DNA of 64,000 nucleotides from VAZQ01 sp963841705 (GCA_963841705.1 CAWJDY010000004.1:1-64000), one strand, 5' to 3'; shown: positions 7,646-17,284, counted from the first letter of the stretch. A program made the numbers and translations. The notes: generated by a model from the sequence alone, not told the origin.

Positions 7646-10600
7646 TCAGGCTCGCACCGCCATCGGATCGCCGTAGACCGTGTAAGCAAGCCAAGATAGT
7701 TCGCCGGCCGATTTCGCCGCTTCGCGCGCGGCCCGCGTCGCATCAACGAGAGTTTTACCGGCCAACAGCGCCTGATAAAACGACATCGCAAAGGTGAGCG
7801 CGGTGTCGTCGCCGACGGACCACTGCGCGCCGACGAAAGCACCGGCCCCCCGCCCGGAGGTGGGCTTCAGAAAGGCTCCCGCAAATCCCCCGACCCCGGC
7901 GATGGCTTTGCCAGCACGGCCCGCGCGGCAGCAATTGAGGAATACGAGTGGATGGCATGTGGGGTCGAAGGCGAGCTGATTTCGGACCATTGAGTCGGTG
8001 AGTGGATCCTGTTCGTACCTGCCGCCCGGTGCGATCCGTCCGGTCATCAGCAGATTGGCGCTGATCACCGCTGTGTTCGAAGAATCGCCATGGCCGCTGA
8101 CATGCAGGACATCGATCGGTCCTGAGCGCCGCAGCTGTGACGACAGCGCCACCGACTCGGCCTCAAACGCCATCGCACCAGGAAACATGCGCAGCAGCTC
8201 CTGCAACTCTTTCTCGGCATCGGGCAGCACGTAATCCTCGACTGGATAGGCGGGCACGACATAGCGGACACGTTCCGGCTGCAAGAAGAGTTGTTGGGGC
8301 GGCCACGGCGTGTCGTGCAGCCAGCGAATTACACCGTACTCGGCCAGGAAGCCTTCGCCGTTTACCTCCATTGCATCCGGGTCCGACAGAAACATTAGCT
8401 CCCATGGGATGCTGGTGTCCTCAGACAGGACCTGAATTGCAGCGATGCGGCGACGGTTGACCCACAGCGCCCGCCGCAGACGCTCAGGCAAGAGTGTGCG
8501 CGCCATATCCTCCCCAAGTGACCGAAGGCCAAGCATGAACCGGTCGCGCGCCTTGCCATCACGAAACCATGCGGCCTCGATGTCCTTAAGGAGCTCGGTC
8601 ACATAGACGTCCCGATTGAACTCGTCGCGAAGCCTTACAATCTCGTTGATGTTGATGTTCGGATCGGCGCAGTCGAGGTCGAACCTTAACTCGGTGCGGC
8701 CCGGCATCGGATGGATCTCGTAAATGCGCAGCGTAGCCCCGGCGCCCGGACTAAGTTTGATGTGCGTCGCGAAGCTGGCACTTAGCATCTCGGCTTCAGC
8801 GTTAGTAAAAATGGGACGAAGCGTCAGCGAGGCGATCACGCGGGCCGACTGGCGAACTTCGATCAAAAACTCAGCCGCGCCCACCGCATTGCCATCGACC
8901 CGGAACACGAACTTGACCGGCTGGTCATCGGACGGCGGAAGGGTTCTCACCTCGGCTGGATTTGGGTCGAGTACCTTCGCGTTTCTCAGCGCGATTACCT
9001 CAATGGTCAAAGGCAGCACCTCGGATGTAGGCACCTGTCCAGTTACCACGCTTGTCGCGGAGACCGCGAGGTCAATCGCTTTGCGGGACATAATCACATC
9101 GAGGCGCGTGCGGCTGCCGAGCGTGGGCTGAGGGGGCATCTGCGCGCCGAAATGGCAATCGAGGATGGCCGGCGCTGACATAGGGGTGGGCACTCCCGCA
9201 GGCGCTGGCGCTCGAGGCTCGACACCCTTCAATGTAGTGGAAAGTTCCTCGATGCTTTTAAATCCGCGCCGCCCAACCCTTCGCGGACGTTGAATATCCG
9301 CCTCACGCCGTGCAACGGCAGGCGCCAGAGTTGGTTGGGCAACGATTGGGATGTCAAGCCACGCACCGAGCTTCTCGGCCACCTGCGGCTGGGCGAAGTA
9401 CATCGTGTGATACACGGTGTCGGTCTGGCCGAACGAGAAGATGCGGTCGCCCAGTCGCGCGGCAAGGGCGCCGAAATTGGTCATCTGGATGGTATCCACG
9501 ACGAGATCGTTGGGCGCGTTTTTGAACAGCCGATCGGCAATGCGGTCGAGGACAATCTCGACGCCTTCCTTGACGAGGGTGCCGTAGACGAGGTTGAGCC
9601 GTGGCTCAAAATCCGCCGAGATCGCGAGATAGGTTGCGTCCGCCAAGCCAGGCGAAATGGCTCCGTTCAGCGCCTTCACGGCCTCGCCGCCCGGACGCAT
9701 CGCTGCGAGGCCAGGCACCGCTTGGTCATTGATGGCGGCGTCGCCGACCGCCTGTACGAACCGGCCGAGCAGCGTAAAGCTGTTTGATAGCGCCTTGCCG
9801 ATGGCTATGCCAGTCGGACCGCCAAGTGGACCGATTACGGTGGCAGCGCGCGCGAAGAGGTTGGTGTAGACGTCGATCAAGTCGCTGACGTTCTCCGCAT
9901 CGGCCAGATGGGTGCCTCCGTTGGTGCAGCCGACGAAGATGACCCGTCCGAACTCGACGTCCGGCAGTAGGTCGGTGTCAACGAGCAAGGTCTCGATCAG
10001 GCTGCGGATGACTAGCCCGCCGCGGCTGAACGCGACGGAATCGATTCTCGACCCGGGCGGGATGCCGAAACCCTGCAGCGCGGCCAGGAGCTGCTTCGCA
10101 TTGGTCATCGGATCCTCGGTCAGCGTCCGATGATCGAAGCCTAACACCACGTCATAGGTCTCGGCTGCTGCGGCGAAGAAGGTCCGTCCGACCTGATGTG
10201 TGAGCAGATGTGCGAAGCTGCCCCGCGTTGAGGAGAACGTGCCGTGCACGAAGAGCAGCACCTTGAGCTTGCGGCTTGCTGACACGGTCGGCGTATCGGC
10301 TGCCTGCCACGCCGCCGGATCAAGGCCTCGCATCGTCAGCAGCGTGGGTGCAATACCAGCCTCAAGTCGCGCCGCCAGGGTGGCGGCAGTCCAGCGCCCT
10401 AGATACTTGAAGACGGTGATGCGGATCTGATCGACCACGACATCAGCCAGCCAGTCCGTCACCAAACCACGGCGCGGCCGCGCTGGAGCTCCGGCCGGCA
10501 GCACCGGAGGTGCCGCGATAGTGAAGCGTACTTCGCGACGGGTCCGGCGCAGCATCGGCGCCGGCGGCGCCTCGTCCGCTTGGACCCAGGTATAAACACC

Positions 10601-10906
10601 GTTCGCCCGCAGCAGGACGACCGCGCCCTCACCGAAGCTAACTTCTACGAGGACACTGGGGGGTGTATCCTCTAGCGCGCGCATCGGACGCATGGAGCCG
10701 CCCGGCGGCATCAGCGAGACGTCGGCAGCGACGGAAAGCCCCGAGTTTGCCAAGCCGGTGGACAGTGCCGGGGTCTCGTCTGGGGATGCGCGCATGCGCC
10801 TCATACGAAGCGAGCCGGTTGGCCGTGCCGCGACACTGAGGACGTCAACCCGTACACTCGAGGGGTGCGTCAACTCGACTCCTGGCGCCACTTGTGTCGT
10901 AGCCAT
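7646..10906 (-). CDS. Alpha/beta-hydrolase-CHAT protease fusion protein
   Basis: A 1086-residue protein from ATG 10906, which has AGAGGGA about 5 nt upstream. Residues about 215-330 look like a lipase-type hydrolase: VLLFVHGTFSS (oxyanion region), then DSVAFSRGGLVIRS with Ser about 294 in the nucleophile-elbow position, and a possible FVGCTNGGTHLAD loop. The C-terminal third is a CHAT (caspase-like) peptidase with SIPWELMF, the catalytic His in HVSGHGD (about 939) and Cys in FLNCCRAG (about 993). CHAT proteases cut partner proteins when triggered. The middle (about 430-800) is unassigned. It is divergent from a second CHAT gene, which suggests a shared conflict or regulated-proteolysis system. 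Confidence 0.85.
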   Translation of the reverse strand: MATTQVAPGVELTHPSSVRVDVLSVAARPTGSLRMRRMRASPDETPALSTGLANSGLSVAADVSLMPPGGSMRPMRALEDTPPSVLVEVSFGEGAVVLLRANGVYTWVQADEAPPAPMLRRTRREVRFTIAAPPVLPAGAPARPRRGLVTDWLADVVVDQIRITVFKYLGRWTAATLAARLEAGIAPTLLTMRGLDPAAWQAADTPTVSASRKLKVLLFVHGTFSSTRGSFAHLLTHQVGRTFFAAAAETYDVVLGFDHRTLTEDPMTNAKQLLAALQGFGIPPGSRIDSVAFSRGGLVIRSLIETLLVDTDLLPDVEFGRVIFVGCTNGGTHLADAENVSDLIDVYTNLFARAATVIGPLGGPTGIAIGKALSNSFTLLGRFVQAVGDAAINDQAVPGLAAMRPGGEAVKALNGAISPGLADATYLAISADFEPRLNLVYGTLVKEGVEIVLDRIADRLFKNAPNDLVVDTIQMTNFGALAARLGDRIFSFGQTDTVYHTMYFAQPQVAEKLGAWLDIPIVAQPTLAPAVARREADIQRPRRVGRRGFKSIEELSTTLKGVEPRAPAPAGVPTPMSAPAILDCHFGAQMPPQPTLGSRTRLDVIMSRKAIDLAVSATSVVTGQVPTSEVLPLTIEVIALRNAKVLDPNPAEVRTLPPSDDQPVKFVFRVDGNAVGAAEFLIEVRQSARVIASLTLRPIFTNAEAEMLSASFATHIKLSPGAGATLRIYEIHPMPGRTELRFDLDCADPNININEIVRLRDEFNRDVYVTELLKDIEAAWFRDGKARDRFMLGLRSLGEDMARTLLPERLRRALWVNRRRIAAIQVLSEDTSIPWELMFLSDPDAMEVNGEGFLAEYGVIRWLHDTPWPPQQLFLQPERVRYVVPAYPVEDYVLPDAEKELQELLRMFPGAMAFEAESVALSSQLRRSGPIDVLHVSGHGDSSNTAVISANLLMTGRIAPGGRYEQDPLTDSMVRNQLAFDPTCHPLVFLNCCRAGRAGKAIAGVGGFAGAFLKPTSGRGAGAFVGAQWSVGDDTALTFAMSFYQALLAGKTLVDATRAAREAAKSAGELSWLAYTVYGDPMAVRA

Positions 10907-11900
10907 GGCATTCCCTCTCATGATTCGCCAGCCGGGCGAGGGCTCCTCGCAGTAGCCGCAGCACAGTTTTTCTTCCGCGGCTTTGGGAGAGTCAATCGAG
11001 CAGCACGCGTCGTCGTGTAGGCGACAGGCAAACATCCAGTAGGTCCGGATCAGGCATCCCTCGAAGTTCGTCGCTAGTCCGCCTCGACCGCCGCGGCAGG
11101 ATCGTCGGAGAGCCCGGCAAGGCCATGGTGGCCGCGTCGCTCGTCTGGAGAGCGAGCCCGTCAACCGGCGATTAAGCACTCAAAGCAGCGGAGGATTTGG
11201 GGTGGTAGCCACGCCGGCGGGAGGCCGGGAATTCCTACCGGAGCAGCTTCGGGAAGGTACAGCGTCCGCCAAGGAAAGAAGATGGCCACTTTGATAAAGG
11301 CGGCCAGCCGGGGATCCGGTGCGGTCTGCCATCCTCGCACTGTCACCGGTTCGAAGAAGGACATCGCCGACGCTAAAAGACTTCTGGAAATCCTGAAGCA
11401 GTGAACGCGTCGAGGACATTCAGGACAAGGCCGGCGACTCGTACGTGAATTCGCTGCAAACGAAACTGCTGCGCTGTCGGGAGATCGAAGAGCGGTTCAA
11501 GAAAGAATTCGCCGCCGCCGGCAAGTCGCTCACCTCGGACCAGGTGGCTGGACGCGGGCGACATGGACAAGCCGGGGGTCCTGGAAAATCAGGTTCAGAG
11601 AGGCTTGCGCCTGGGGAGGCAGCCAAAGCGTGGGCCGCGACCATAGTGGCAACGGCGGCGAGCAAGCCGCGGCGTAACGCGTTCGGTTCGTTGGGGCGCA
11701 GAGATAGAGGGTTCGGGTGGCGGGGGGGCCCTTCTTTGGCTAGCATCAAATCTCCCAGTTTCAGTGAACCACTTCACACAACTCAGTGCCGTCATCCGTT
11801 TAAAACTGATAGTCGATGGGCGCATCTTCGAGCTTGCATGTTCGGAGAAAAAGGATACTTTCACAAACATAGCATGCGCTCGGTTTGAGTGGAGAGCGCC
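10907..11900. other. Divergent intergenic region with degenerate coding
   Basis: About 1 kb between the two CHAT genes. Plus-strand fragments look protein-like but lie in different frames. One is a 40-residue reading from ATG 11284 ending KRLLEILKQ. Another, at about 11410-11530, contains DIQDKAGDSYVNSLQ and REIEERFKKEFAAAGKSL. A third frame then gives WLDAGDMDKPGVLENQ. They could be a broken small gene. Promoters for both CHAT transcripts must lie here, but no convincing -35/-10 pair was picked out. Confidence 0.4.
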
Positions 11901-13097
11901 ATGGCCTCCGCAGTGCTTCGATTGCACATCACCGGATCGGCGAGCACCTACAAGGTGTCGGCCGAGATCGGCCAGCAGCGAGAGAGCGATAGGTTAGGAT
12001 CGTTGCCCGACAAGCTCAGGGAAAATCTCCAGCGCTTGCAGGAGGAGATGCTGCTCACGACCGAGTTGATCGCCCATCGCGCACCGACTTGTCAGCGCCC
12101 GACCACTCCCCCGCCTGTTGGCACCGCGACCCCGGTCAGAGGATTTGCCGGCGGGTTTGCCGACACCAAGGGCATCCAAGAAATCGGCTCTCGCCTGTTC
12201 GACTGTATTTTTCAGCCAGCAATATACAAGCTGTACCAGGAATTGCTCGACGCCGCTTTTGCCAACCAGGACCTACTGCAGATCAAGCTGTGCGTCGAAG
12301 CGCCCGAACTATCTTACATTCCATGGGAGACGATGTTCGATCATCGTGGTCTCTTTTACCTTTCATGCTATCAATGGACACCCTTCGCCCGCGCCACCAT
12401 GCGGGACCGCGACCTGCACATTTACGACAAGCCTCCGCTCCGTGTCCTCTGCATGGTTTCGGCACCAAACAATTTCATCGGCACACCCTACGAGTTGCAG
12501 ACCGATGTTGAACAGGCGACCTTGGACCGCGCCTTGGCGCAGCTGAAACAGCAAAATAAAGTCAAGCTTTGCTGGACGGCATCAGGCACGCAACGGGAGT
12601 TAGCGACGCGTATCGTAAAAGGCGATGACGAGGGCAAAAAGTGGGATGCATTCCTGTTTCTCGGTCACGGTATCGAGGGTCAGGTCCTGCTCGAGGAAGA
12701 TGGCGGGAGCAGTTATCAGCTAATCTCAGCCGACACTCTCAAAGGTGTTCTCAGTGCCCCTAAAGGACCGACGCTGGTCATCCTGAATTCCTGCAAGGGT
12801 GCAAGCAAGCCTGAAGACCGCTTGGCCAGCACGGCGGAAACGCTGGTCAAGGGGAACACCATCGCTGCCGTAGTCGCGATGCAGTTCGACGTCAGCGACA
12901 CCATGGCGACGAAGTTCAGCCCGGCCTTCTTCACCAATCTTATGTTGGACGTCCCGATTCAACAAGCGATGACATTGACGCGGCTCGAACTGCAAGGTGC
13001 GGGGTTCTCGGAATGGATTTCCCCCGTCCTCTACATGCAAAATAAGGATGGGCAGGTGTCGCAAGATACCGGCGCGGCGGCAACTGGGGGAGCGTAG
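11901..13097 (+). CDS. CHAT-domain (caspase-like) protease
   Basis: A 398-residue protein from ATG 11901 with GGAGAG 4 nt upstream; an in-frame GTG at 11889 overlaps that site and is less likely. The N-terminus (about 1-90) is a short beta-rich region with a coiled stretch (KLRENLQRLQEEMLL). The CHAT core has YIPWETMFD, the catalytic His in FLFLGHG (about 256) and Cys in VILNSCKGA (about 298). The same IPWE, HG and NxC landmarks occur in the divergent gene. The stop is immediately followed by the ATG of a multi-pass membrane protein, so the two are surely co-translated. A membrane partner next to a CHAT protease suggests that cleavage opens or activates it, which is inference. Confidence 0.85.
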   Translation: MASAVLRLHITGSASTYKVSAEIGQQRESDRLGSLPDKLRENLQRLQEEMLLTTELIAHRAPTCQRPTTPPPVGTATPVRGFAGGFADTKGIQEIGSRLFDCIFQPAIYKLYQELLDAAFANQDLLQIKLCVEAPELSYIPWETMFDHRGLFYLSCYQWTPFARATMRDRDLHIYDKPPLRVLCMVSAPNNFIGTPYELQTDVEQATLDRALAQLKQQNKVKLCWTASGTQRELATRIVKGDDEGKKWDAFLFLGHGIEGQVLLEEDGGSSYQLISADTLKGVLSAPKGPTLVILNSCKGASKPEDRLASTAETLVKGNTIAAVVAMQFDVSDTMATKFSPAFFTNLMLDVPIQQAMTLTRLELQGAGFSEWISPVLYMQNKDGQVSQDTGAAATGGA

Positions 13098-14927
13098 ATG
13101 GAACCAGTGGAAGTCCTCCTCATCGTCGCGCTCGGCGCGTTCCTGGCCGCCTGGGGGATAGCGCATTTCCACGAGGGGCAGCCGCCCGAGGAAGATCTGT
13201 TTCAGCGTTCCGCAAGAACGGTATTTCTTCGCGCTGGGGGTGCACGTGTCTGCCGTCTTTGCGGTATACGCCCTCCTCATCCTCGCAATTTATGCAATGA
13301 TTTTCTGGCGATGGGCCAGGTTCCTCATTTCTCCTGTTATCAAAACCCAATCCCGAGCGACTGTAAAGAGCGCTTTGAATCGCTTGAGGAGCTTTACCCG
13401 GATGTTCTCGTGTTGTCGGCCCTGGTGGCCGCAATATTCATACGGTTCGTGGTGCCCAATGTTCCGATTCTGCGGCGCCCCTTCGACCGGCTGCGCGACC
13501 TGACCCACGCCTGGGCCCTTTTTCCGTTCGCGCGTCAGCGCCTCGTCTCCGCGTTTTCGACGTCCGACTTCATTGGACGAGATAACTCGGACGCCGAGCT
13601 CGCCGAGGAGTTGGCGCGCTACGGCGTGGCTGCGAAGTGGCTGTCGTTTCTTTCGCGGAGCGCAAAGCAATCGCTGCTCGAGGCGCATTCGTTGCGCCGA
13701 CGGTTGATCGCGTTGTTCGATCGCTCTCAAGCCTTCGGAGTGGGGGCTCGGCAGACTACCTCCCGCCGTAAAGGAGCCCAGCTCGCTAGCGACCCGGAGT
13801 CGGAAACGACAATGAAGTTTGCCAGCAGCTGGATGCTGCGGCGATTTGGGCGGGCTCGCGCTGTAGCATTTAAGGAGTTGGAGACGATTTTCCGGCGGGT
13901 CATTCGCCGCACGGCGCTGGCACTGCTCCTGGTCGAGGAAATCAGCGATAAAGTCGAGAACGAAGCCTTACGGCGCTCGATCTCAAATTTCGTTGCTGAG
14001 GAATCCGATGACATCCGCATCCGCTACCGCCGCCTTGTTGCCGAGGCCGCTTTGTCGTGCGTGCCACATCGCACCGAGCGCACGCAGTTCTTGAAATATT
14101 TCGGGTATCAGGTGCCCACAGCGCCTGCTTTGCCGCTGCGCCCATGGGTAATCGTGTTCCTCCTCGACTTTTTGCTGTTCCTAGTTCCGTCGGTGATTAT
14201 AATCTTCACCGGAGAAGATACCGGAGAAGATCAACTTTTTGCACCCACTCCGCTGGTGCTATTTCCTTTAATCCATGCGATCTCGCAAACAGTGGCGATC
14301 ACCTGGGCGATCTATCCGAAAGTGGTATCGAATTTTGCCCGGCCGTCACTCTATTTCGGGAGGCCTCCACTCTATTCGCTGCCTTGGCAGTCTTACATCG
14401 TGTTCGGGCTCGGGTCGTATATGACGGGCGTGGTCATTCTCCTCCTCTTTCGGCTCCTCGTTCCGATGCCGTACCCGGTCATCTTCCCGACATTGCTCAG
14501 CTCCCTTAATTTCCTGCTCATGACGATCGGGATAAGTTTGCTAATTGATGTGCGCCTTCAATCCCGCTCGCCCAATTCCGAGCAAGGTCGAGTGCGTGAA
14601 GGCTTCGCTCTTGCTTTGTTGATGCTCATCAATACGCTCACCTTTCAGCTCATGATGTTTTACATCGGGCCGAAGTTGGGCTGGGTAGATGCGAAGACGC
14701 TCGTCCCGGCTGGTATCGGTCCTGAAACACTCAAGTTCATTCGCACGTCGTTTCTCCTGCTATCGCCGGGGCTTGGGTTCATCATTGGCTATTTCGTTCC
14801 TGCTGCCACAGCGGCCTTCCTGCACAGAGCAAAACTCCTGCGGTTTCCCGGGCCGCTCGACCGCAGTTTCGGTCCTGGCGGTGACCGGCGCGAGTCACTT
14901 CCAGCCATTACCGCTTCGCAACATTGA
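13098..14927 (+). CDS. Multi-pass membrane protein partnered with CHAT protease (compensated frameshift)
   Basis: A 609-residue reading that starts directly after the CHAT stop. Predicted membrane segments are at about 4-22, 103-121, 349-371, 385-406, 432-453, 461-483, 503-523 and 550-573, with a 220-residue soluble, Arg-rich middle. No family is recognised. Residues about 36-92 are an oddity: the annotated frame is Cys/Pro/Arg-rich and not protein-like, while the +1 frame over 13203-13390 reads RYFFALGVHVSAVFAVYALL and on through another membrane helix. Restoring that frame would add a ninth helix, so two opposite indels seem to lie near 13203 and 13390. It may be the effector or sensor of the CHAT locus. 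Confidence 0.7.
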   Translation: MEPVEVLLIVALGAFLAAWGIAHFHEGQPPEEDLFQRSARTVFLRAGGARVCRLCGIRPPHPRNLCNDFLAMGQVPHFSCYQNPIPSDCKERFESLEELYPDVLVLSALVAAIFIRFVVPNVPILRRPFDRLRDLTHAWALFPFARQRLVSAFSTSDFIGRDNSDAELAEELARYGVAAKWLSFLSRSAKQSLLEAHSLRRRLIALFDRSQAFGVGARQTTSRRKGAQLASDPESETTMKFASSWMLRRFGRARAVAFKELETIFRRVIRRTALALLLVEEISDKVENEALRRSISNFVAEESDDIRIRYRRLVAEAALSCVPHRTERTQFLKYFGYQVPTAPALPLRPWVIVFLLDFLLFLVPSVIIIFTGEDTGEDQLFAPTPLVLFPLIHAISQTVAITWAIYPKVVSNFARPSLYFGRPPLYSLPWQSYIVFGLGSYMTGVVILLLFRLLVPMPYPVIFPTLLSSLNFLLMTIGISLLIDVRLQSRSPNSEQGRVREGFALALLMLINTLTFQLMMFYIGPKLGWVDAKTLVPAGIGPETLKFIRTSFLLLSPGLGFIIGYFVPAATAAFLHRAKLLRFPGPLDRSFGPGGDRRESLPAITASQH

Positions 14928-15212
14928 CGGCCGGTTCACCTCAATCAACGGCGGCTACGAAGCGCATTTGAGTTCGGGTAAAATGGGCTCAGCCTGGGAT
15001 TCCTCGCGCGTTGGGTAGCGGTAAGCTACATAGCCCTCCTAAGCGGCGAAGCGCAGTCCCGTACATCTTCCAAAACCCGTCGAAACCCGAGCTCCGGGGC
15101 GCGGCACATGGGTCGATACGTATGCAGGAAGGAACCGGTGCCCCCGGTCGGGGCGAACACCCGCCCCGCCGCCGGCATTGCTCAATGGCAAATCCAGCCG
15201 TCCCAGACATGA

Positions 15213-15722
15213 AGCGGGACCACCTCCAACAACAACAACAACAATACGTTCATTGTGCTGGCTCCCGCTTTGGGAATAAGCGCGCTTTCCGCTTCTACCA
15301 AGATTGATTCGCTCGCCTCGGTCACCGGCCGGGTTGGCTATTCTTGGGGCCGCTTCCTCGGCTACGTCAAGGGCGGCGGCGCCTGGGTGAAGGACGAGTA
15401 CTCGCTTCAGGGGACCCTCATAGCCCCATTCAACGGGACGCAAACCATCGGCAGCCTCACCAATACGCGTGGCGGATGGACGGTCGGCGTCGGCGGCGAA
15501 TACGCTTTCCTGGATTGGCTGACCGGCTTTGCCGAGTATGACTACTACGGCTTCACCAGCCAGTCCGCCAACTTCAATTGCGTGTCAGGCACTGTCGTGT
15601 GCACAATCCCGGGGACCACAGCGGCTGTGGGGACCATTCCTATCAACGCCACGCAGCACATCAACGTGTTCAAGGTCGGCTTGAACTTGAAGTTCGGCGG
15701 CGGGATTTTTGGCGGCTGGTAA
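15213..15722 (+). pseudogene. Omp25/RopB-like outer-membrane beta-barrel protein, 5'-truncated
   Basis: The reading after a stop at 15210 begins SGTTSNNNNNN and continues TGRVGYSWGRFLGYVKGGGAW, WTVGVGGEYAFLDWLTGFAEYDYYGF and ends NVFKVGLNLKFGGG. These are the last beta-strands and C-terminal signature of the small alphaproteobacterial outer-membrane porin family. The signal peptide and first half (about 100 residues) are missing and there is no start codon with a ribosome site, so it is a remnant. Confidence 0.7.
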
Positions 15723-15867
15723 GCCGCTCCCGTCACGGCGAGCGTTAGAGAGGCATGAACTCAGCCTGAGCCGTTGGTTCCTCCTCTGGCTCGTGCTAGG
15801 CACCGGTCGGTAACCCAACTCCAATACCGGCCGGTGCCGCCCTATAGCGCTCCTATCTATGCTGCAT

Positions 15868-15894
15868 GGACCGTCCTTCGGGGCGGCCCTTTTC
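15868..15894 (+). terminator. Probable terminator
   Basis: The stem GGACCGTCC / GGGCGGCCC, with one mismatch and a TTCG loop, is followed by TTTT. It lies 146 bp after the Omp remnant stop. Confidence 0.5.
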
Positions 15895-16194
15895 GTTTAT
15901 CGTGGGCAAACTCGTGGGTAAACCGCGCGAGAGCGGAAAGAACAGAAGTAATATCAATCCTGTTGCGCGGCGCGTTAAAACCGCCCCCCCTATTCCCCCC
16001 ATCCCCGCGAAAAACGCGTCAGCACCGATCCCAGGGGGAAATCGGGGGTATCTCCTTACCTCGGACCCCCTCTAGGACCCGCATAAACGAGCATCCGGAC
16101 GCCCCCTCCCTCGCCCACGCTGCACCACGCAACGGCGTGAACGCAAGCGTGAGACCGGGAGCCGCGCGGCGAGCAAATAATAAGAGCCCAGGGC

Positions 16195-16325
16195 AAGCAC
16201 AGGCACACCGCATGGAGCACAACAGGCACACCCCCTATAGGGGGTTGTGCCTTTTGTGCTTTGAACACATGCGGCACAAGGAGCACATGTGCTGGTTGTG
16301 CCTGTGCCTCGAACTGTGCTTTTAC
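16195..16325. repeat. Nested inverted repeats built from GCACA / TGTGC
   Basis: The hairpin at 16216-16260 pairs AGCACAA with TTGTGCT, AGGCACA with TGTGCCT, and CCCCC with GGGGG around TATA. A perfect 12-bp palindrome AGCACATGTGCT follows at 16282-16293. Outer copies (AGCACAGGCACA near 16197 and TGTGCCTGTGCC near 16298) can pair around both, giving a large cruciform. Possible roles are a bidirectional terminator, a replication or transfer site, or a mobile-element end. Confidence 0.6.
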
Positions 16326-16365
16326 CCCCTGGGCACTCATACCTGACGATCCACCTTGTCGCCAA

Positions 16366-16572
16366 TCACCACCAACCCTTCCGCGTTGATCGCACGATGC
16401 CAAGCCATGTTGGCTGCGTGATTTGTACCGCCATGATGTTTGTAGAAAGCTGTTCGCAGGACTTCCCAATCAGCGGGCAACCCCACCTCACGGTTTCGGC
16501 GCGTGCAGGATAAAGCTCCGCCACCGCGAACGCGTATCGCCAGACTGATCCACCACGGTTTTGGACGGCCAT
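16366..16572 (-). CDS. Small unknown protein, copy 1 of a repeated gene start
   Basis: A 68-residue product from ATG 16572 with AGGAGG 6 nt upstream. It starts MAVQNRGGSVWRYAFAVAEL. The first 27 residues are identical to those of the gene at 17141-17284 because both starts lie in a perfect 135-bp direct repeat; the tails differ. No domain is recognised. The strong ribosome site argues that at least one copy was a real gene. Confidence 0.4.
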   Translation of the reverse strand: MAVQNRGGSVWRYAFAVAELYPARAETVRWGCPLIGKSCEQLSTNIMAVQITQPTWLGIVRSTRKGWW

Positions 16573-16625
16573 TGGTGTCCTCCTACCTGCGCGCATGATG
16601 GGAAGTCCCGAACTCAAAATGACCG
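16491..16625. repeat. 135-bp direct repeat, copy 1
   Basis: By eye identical over its full length to 17203-17337. It begins CGGTTTCGGCGCGTGC and ends CAAAATGACCG. The haloalkane dehalogenase fragment starts one base after this copy ends. Confidence 0.9.
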
Positions 16626-16628
16626 TTC

Positions 16629-17144
16629 ATGGAAGCGATCGTGGCGCCGCAGGGCCGGGACCATTGGGACAAGATGGGAATGGGTCCAGCCTTGGAGGCG
16701 CTGCGTTCGGAGGCCGGCGAGGCGATGGTCCTGCAGAACAACTATTTCATTGAAGAGATCCTGCCGAACGCCATCCTACGTAAGCTCTCCGACGAGGAGA
16801 TGGCGGAGTATCGACGGCCGTTCGCCGAACCTGGCGAGGGGCGACGGCCGACGCTGACGTGGCCCCGGCAGATCCCCATCGAGGGCGAGCCCGCCGATGT
16901 GCATGCGATCGCGACCGAATACGCGGAGTGGCTGGGGACGAGTAATGTGCCCAAGCTGTTCTTGAAGGCTGAGCCAGGTGCGATCCTCGCCAATGATAGG
17001 CTGGTCAACCTTGTCCGTGGGTGGCCAGCGGTGACCGAGAAGACGGTGGCGGGGATCCATTTCGTTCAGGAAGATTCGCACGTTGGGCTGACGGGGGCTA
17101 TCGGTGCCTCGTTGTCCGCTCTTATGTCGGCTGTCTGCGGCTAA
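16629..17144 (+). pseudogene. Haloalkane dehalogenase, C-terminal half only
   Basis: The reading starts in the cap domain at MEAIVAPQGRDHWD and continues with NNYFIEEILPNAILRKLSDEE, RRPTLTWPRQIPIEGEPADV, VPKLFLKAEPGAIL and VAGIHFVQEDSH. This matches the LinB/DhaA-type haloalkane dehalogenase C-terminal half, including the catalytic-His region (HFVQEDS). The N-terminal half with the oxyanion motif and nucleophilic Asp is missing, so it cannot be an active enzyme. The fragment begins at the junction with a 135-bp repeat and a second copy of that repeat follows it, suggesting capture by recombination. Confidence 0.75.
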
Positions 17145-17284
17145 GCGGGGCTCCCGATTTTGTGAGCACACGGCCTAATCCTGCTCGCGCTTAGGCGGCA
17201 CCCGGTTTCGGCGCGTGCAGGATAAAGCTCCGCCACCGCGAACGCGTATCGCCAGACTGATCCACCACGGTTTTGGACGGCCAT
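17141..17284 (-). CDS. Small unknown protein, copy 2 of a repeated gene start
   Basis: A 47-residue product from ATG 17284 with AGGAGG upstream. It shares its first 27 residues with the gene at 16366-16572, then ends in a different tail (GCRLSASRIRPCAHKIGSPA) where the 135-bp repeat stops. Probably a truncated copy. Confidence 0.3.
   Translation of the reverse strand: MAVQNRGGSVWRYAFAVAELYPARAETGCRLSASRIRPCAHKIGSPA

Larger units (their letters stand above)
15723..16365. other. Gene-free stretch with inverted-repeat cluster
   Basis: No gene is supported. It contains the terminator at 15868 and the nested GCACA/TGTGC inverted repeats at 16195-16325 (separate entry). A C-rich tract lies at 15970-16000. 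Confidence 0.5.

Noticed and set aside
7389..9787. Long open frames on the strand opposite the CHAT-hydrolase gene
   Set aside because: They are high-GC antisense shadows without ribosome sites or recognisable domains, and the minus-strand gene has full catalytic motifs.
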